Assembly: GCF_034651555.1 (NCBI RefSeq)
Contig: NZ_JAYEEQ010000038.1
Location: 1 to 9,222, forward strand
Direction: 5' to 3'
DNA from: Aurantibrevibacter litoralis
Lineage (GTDB): Bacteria > Bacteroidota > Bacteroidia > Flavobacteriales > Flavobacteriaceae
DNA length: 9,222 nt
The first letter of the stretch is position 1; each line of letters starts with the position of its first letter. The notes under the pieces are model-generated. The model was given only the letters and a program-made list of their open reading frames with translations, was not told where the DNA came from and did not search any database. Below, piece by piece: positions 6,830 to 9,222 of this stretch. The position numbers were made by a program, and so were the translations under genes.

Positions 6830-7026
6830 AGATAACAAAACCTATAAACAATACGGGCTTAGGGCTTAATCGCAGGGTTTGTGTATTTTTATGAAGTCCG
6901 CAAAATCTTTGCGATTTTGCTTTTTAGCGGGAAAAAGAAAAAAGAAAACCAAAAGATTTCGCTATGTGCATGGCGGAAAGCAAACGCCAGTTTGCTCCCG
7001 TACTGTTCATAGCTAGAACGTTAGCA
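6830..7026 (+). repeat. R9: attC-like site, class C (197 bp)
   Basis: Left core AGATAAC (6830-6836), left arm 6842-6857, central hairpin GCAAAATC (6900-6907)/GATTTTGC (6913-6920) followed by a T-run, extra hairpin AGCAAAC (6979-6985)/GTTTGCT (6990-6996), right arm 6997-7012, right core GTTAGCA (7020-7026). A faces C at both fixed stem positions. The central hairpin plus TTTTT would serve as a terminator for the toxin-antitoxin operon. Confidence 0.88.
6900..6925 (+). terminator. Possible intrinsic terminator inside R9
   Basis: An 8-bp perfect stem with loop TTTGC followed by TTTTT on the + strand, 80 nt downstream of the antitoxin stop. The stem is AT-rich, so termination may be weak; the same element is the centre of the recombination-site fold. 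Confidence 0.4.
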
Positions 7027-7032
7027 AAAATT

Positions 7033-8955
7033 ATGAAAAAATACTTTTCAACCATATTAACCCTTTTGTTTTTAATGCCAATATTGGCTTTTTCACAACT
7101 TTCAGTTGAGGAACATTTGGGAATGGAAAATCTTAATAATCCAAAGGTTTTTGAATCCAAAATTTTATTTGCGAAAACAACAAAGGATGTTTGGGACGGA
7201 AAATCGTTTTCATCGATAATCATTTCTGACCTAAACGGAGAAAATCAAATCAAGCTAACCGAAAATGAATATGATTACGACCCAAAGTGGTCTAAGGACG
7301 GAAAATGGATTTCCTTTATTTCTTACCGCAACAATCTGCAACAAATTTATATTGTACCAAAACTCGGCGGAGAGCCAAAACTGGTTTCTGATGCGCAAAA
7401 TTACATATCCAACTATCGATGGCTGAATGAAAATATTATTGCCTACGTAGATGATGAACCACGTGATAGTACTTTGGTAGCAAAAGAAGAAATAAATGGA
7501 GGCGCTTATCAAGTAGGCACCGAATTTTACACGAATGCTCTTTGGACATACAATATTGATTCTGGTACAAAGAAAAAAATCACAGACGGGAACTTTAGAA
7601 TAATTGACTTAGATGTGAGTGAAGACGGTAAAAAACTTGCAGTCTTAGCAGCAAAAAACTACGACACCTACGAATCAATAACAAATAATTGGGTAGCGAT
7701 AATCGACATTGAAAGTGGTAACACAATCTACAAATTCAATGATGCCAATTCTTTAAGCAATCCTAAATTTTCCCCTTCTGGTAAATTACTTGCTTTTGTA
7801 GGCAATACCGAGGGATTTGCTTCCAATGATGGACTTTTCATTGGAAATATTGAATCTGGAGAAACTGAAAACATAACTTATGAATTTGACCCAACTATCG
7901 AAAAAATTCAATGGATTGACGATAAAAACATTAGTTTCTCTACGCCAAAAAATGGTTATACAGGTCTTTACAATTTAAATATCAAAGGCAAAGTTACTAC
8001 AATCATAAATCCATACTGGGTAATTTATGATTTTCAGATTATCAACAAGCAAATTTACTATACCGCCTCACGAAGTTCAAAAATAAAACAACTTTACAAA
8101 TTGAATCTCGGCGAAAATCCAGAAAGTGCCTTGCAAATAACCAATCTGAATTCGGGACTACAGTCGAAAATTAAAACTTCAAGCACGATTCTAGACTATG
8201 TGAGTAAAGACGGCACAGAAGTTCAAGGAATTGTAACATATCCAATAAAATATGACAATTCTAAAACTTACGCACTTATGGTAATACCACACGGTGGACC
8301 AGATGCGGTAGTTATGGACGATTTTAACTGGATGGGGCAATTTTTCGCTGACAATGGATATGTTGTATTCCAACCGAATTTTAGAGGCAGTATTGGATAT
8401 GGCAGAGATTTTTATGCTGGTAATAGAAACGCTTTTGGACATACTGACTTTGAAGATATAATCGCGGGAATTGACAAACTAATCGAATTGAAGATAGTGG
8501 ATGAAAATAGAATTGTAATAGGTGGTTGGAGTTATGGCGGTTATATGGCAAATTGGGCTATAACGCAAACCAATAGATTTAAGGCTTCAATTAGTGTTGC
8601 CGGAGTATCTAATTTGGTAAGTCTGTATGGACAACACGAATTTAGCAACAGAAAAGTCGGACTTTGGGAATATAAAGCATTACCAATTGATAATGTTGAA
8701 AACTATCGAAAAGCATCGCCTATATTTTTCGTTAAGAATGTAAAAACTCCACTTCTAATATTGCATGGAGCAAACGACACAAGAAGTCCGACATTACAGG
8801 CTTGGGAAATGTATCGAGCAATGAAAGATGCTAATAAAGAAGTAGAAATGATTCTTTACCCGAGAGCAGGTCATAATATTTCAAATCCTGTACAATTCAA
8901 AAGTGTACTGAATAAATGGCTAAATTGGGCTGATAGTCACATTGGGGAAAAATAA
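7033..8955 (+). CDS. Secreted S9-family serine peptidase (prolyl oligopeptidase-like)
   Basis: A 640-residue protein counted from the ATG at 7033. The open frame extends upstream to 6964, but that part lies within R9, and the chosen start gives a signal peptide MKKYFSTILTLLFLMPILAF with a cut before Q22. Residues about 30-385 form a TolB/WD40-like beta-propeller (for example DYDPKWSKDGKWISF at 81-95 and NPKFSPSGKLLAF at 243-255). Residues about 390-640 are an alpha/beta-hydrolase peptidase domain with IPHGGP (418-423), the nucleophile motif GGWSYGG (Ser500), Asp582 in HGANDTRSP and His614 in RAGH. It should cleave short peptides in the periplasm, in the manner of dipeptidyl or acylaminoacyl peptidases; the exact specificity is unknown. 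It is the only gene of cassette C10; the leader is 12 nt and the TAA abuts the 3' core. Confidence 0.95.
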   Translation: MKKYFSTILTLLFLMPILAFSQLSVEEHLGMENLNNPKVFESKILFAKTTKDVWDGKSFSSIIISDLNGENQIKLTENEYDYDPKWSKDGKWISFISYRNNLQQIYIVPKLGGEPKLVSDAQNYISNYRWLNENIIAYVDDEPRDSTLVAKEEINGGAYQVGTEFYTNALWTYNIDSGTKKKITDGNFRIIDLDVSEDGKKLAVLAAKNYDTYESITNNWVAIIDIESGNTIYKFNDANSLSNPKFSPSGKLLAFVGNTEGFASNDGLFIGNIESGETENITYEFDPTIEKIQWIDDKNISFSTPKNGYTGLYNLNIKGKVTTIINPYWVIYDFQIINKQIYYTASRSSKIKQLYKLNLGENPESALQITNLNSGLQSKIKTSSTILDYVSKDGTEVQGIVTYPIKYDNSKTYALMVIPHGGPDAVVMDDFNWMGQFFADNGYVVFQPNFRGSIGYGRDFYAGNRNAFGHTDFEDIIAGIDKLIELKIVDENRIVIGGWSYGGYMANWAITQTNRFKASISVAGVSNLVSLYGQHEFSNRKVGLWEYKALPIDNVENYRKASPIFFVKNVKTPLLILHGANDTRSPTLQAWEMYRAMKDANKEVEMILYPRAGHNISNPVQFKSVLNKWLNWADSHIGEK

Positions 8956-8959
8956 CTTT

Positions 8960-9156
8960 TGCTAACAATATATAAAAAAAATAGGGCGGTAAGTGCTATT
9001 CCAATTGGTTTGGGCGTGTTTATGAAGTCGCCAAACCTTTTGATTTGGCTTTTAGAATAATAAGGTAAAAACAAAATGCAAAAGATTCGGCTTGTGGCTA
9101 AACGGAAAGGAAATTGCTAACCACCTGCCCTACTTTTCTTATACTAACCGTTACCT
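8960..9156 (+). repeat. R10: attC-like site, class C (197 bp)
   Basis: Left core TGCTAAC (8960-8966), left arm 8971-8987, right arm 9127-9143, right core GTTACCT (9150-9156). The arms pair except for A facing C at two places five bases apart, as in the other sites. The centre has the shorter stem GCCAAA/TTTGGC near 9030-9049. The right core belongs to the next cassette; its own-cassette partner for the left core is GTTAGCAAAA at 7020. Confidence 0.87.
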
Positions 9157-9212
9157 GCAAGCTGAAAAAAATCCGAACTAAGCAAGAAACTAAACGGAAT
9201 TGAAGAATCGGA

Positions 9213-9222
9213 ATGAAAATAT
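9213..9222 (+). CDS. Possible start of the gene in cassette C11 (truncated by the window end)
   Basis: An ATG followed by AAA ATA, 62 nt after the cassette boundary at 9150/9151, is where a gene start would be expected. Only three codons are visible, so nothing can be said of the product. Confidence 0.3.

Larger units (their letters stand above)
74..9222 (+). mobile_element. Integron-like gene-cassette array (ten complete cassettes)
   Basis: Ten complete and one partial attC-like repeats, all in one orientation, separate ten complete cassettes of 523-2130 bp, each holding one gene, a two-gene operon, or no recognisable gene. Every cassette begins GTTR and its first 9-10 bases are the reverse complement of the bases ending in AAC near its own 3' end, for example GTTATCTTTA at 6053 with TAAAGATAAC at 6827. 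Integron cassettes show this after integration by a tyrosine recombinase that cuts between G and TT. Differences from the textbook site: cores do not follow GTTRRRY beyond GTTR, the complementary core is 9-10 bp instead of 7, and sites are 130-197 bp. No integrase or attI is present here. The pattern is seen directly; mobility by an integrase is inferred. Confidence 0.85.

Noticed and set aside
6964..7032. N-terminal extension of the S9 peptidase to the upstream ATG
   Set aside because: The extra 23 codons lie inside R9 and would precede a perfect signal peptide that begins at 7033.
6924..7223. Minus-strand frame of 99 codons overlapping R9 and the peptidase start
   Set aside because: It overlaps a structured repeat and a confident gene on the other strand and has no recognisable features.
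733..9156. CRISPR array
   Set aside because: Repeats are 130-197 bp and imperfect, and the intervals are 0.5-2 kb with genes, so neither repeat nor spacer size fits.
733..9156. REP/BIME elements, MITEs or insertion-sequence ends
   Set aside because: Such elements have end symmetry within each copy. Here the exact outer symmetry links the two ends of each gene segment across the gene, there is no target duplication, and the orientation is uniform.

Overview
The window is AT-rich DNA from a Bacteroidota, most likely a member of the Flavobacteriia. The evidence for this is AT-biased codon use, secreted proteins whose signal peptides end in ...YSQ or ...FSQ, a lipoprotein with a CNSKKD start, a TAnnTTTG-type promoter box and the absence of clear Shine-Dalgarno sequences. 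No species can be named from this sequence.

The main content is a gene-cassette array of the integron type. Ten complete long imperfect-palindrome repeats, plus the right half of an eleventh at the left edge, separate ten complete cassettes; an eleventh cassette begins at the right edge. All repeats point the same way and all genes are on the + strand. Each repeat has an outer core (...AAC on the left, CGTTR on the right), a 15-17 bp stem, and usually a central hairpin. The decisive observation is that the first 9-10 bases of every cassette (GTTR...) are the exact reverse complement of the bases ending in AAC at the 3' end of the same cassette. The two outer cores of one repeat usually do not match each other beyond GTT/AAC. 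This is what is expected if each cassette carries one attC-like site that is completed when the cassette is a circle and is split when it is integrated within the invariant CGTT. The stems have A opposite C on the + strand at fixed positions, which becomes T opposite G on the - strand, so only the - strand can fold fully. This is reminiscent of bottom-strand folding of integron attC sites.

Layout by cassette (assuming a G|TT boundary): C1 75-857, LOG-family nucleotide phosphoribohydrolase; C2 858-1671, unknown protein with an N-terminal hydrophobic segment; C3 1672-2380, unknown cytoplasmic protein; C4 2381-3318, unknown exported protein; C5 3319-3973, no gene recognised, short repeats; C6 3974-4834, unknown lipoprotein; C7 4835-5530, small four-helix membrane protein; C8 5531-6053, no convincing gene, internal direct repeats; C9 6054-7020, HigB/HigA-type toxin-antitoxin pair; C10 7021-9150, secreted S9-family serine peptidase; C11 from 9151, only its start.

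The repeats fall into three classes: A (R1, R2, R3, R6, R7; 131-134 bp), B (R4, R5, probably R0; 130-132 bp) and C (R8-R10; 196-197 bp). The genes have no shared pathway; what they share is the packaging. The toxin-antitoxin cassette has a promoter-like box of its own and may stabilise the array, as such cassettes do in large chromosomal integrons. Several other genes start 12-24 nt after the cassette boundary, so their promoters must lie in or beyond the preceding repeat. No integrase or attI-like site is in the window, so the recombinase is unknown.
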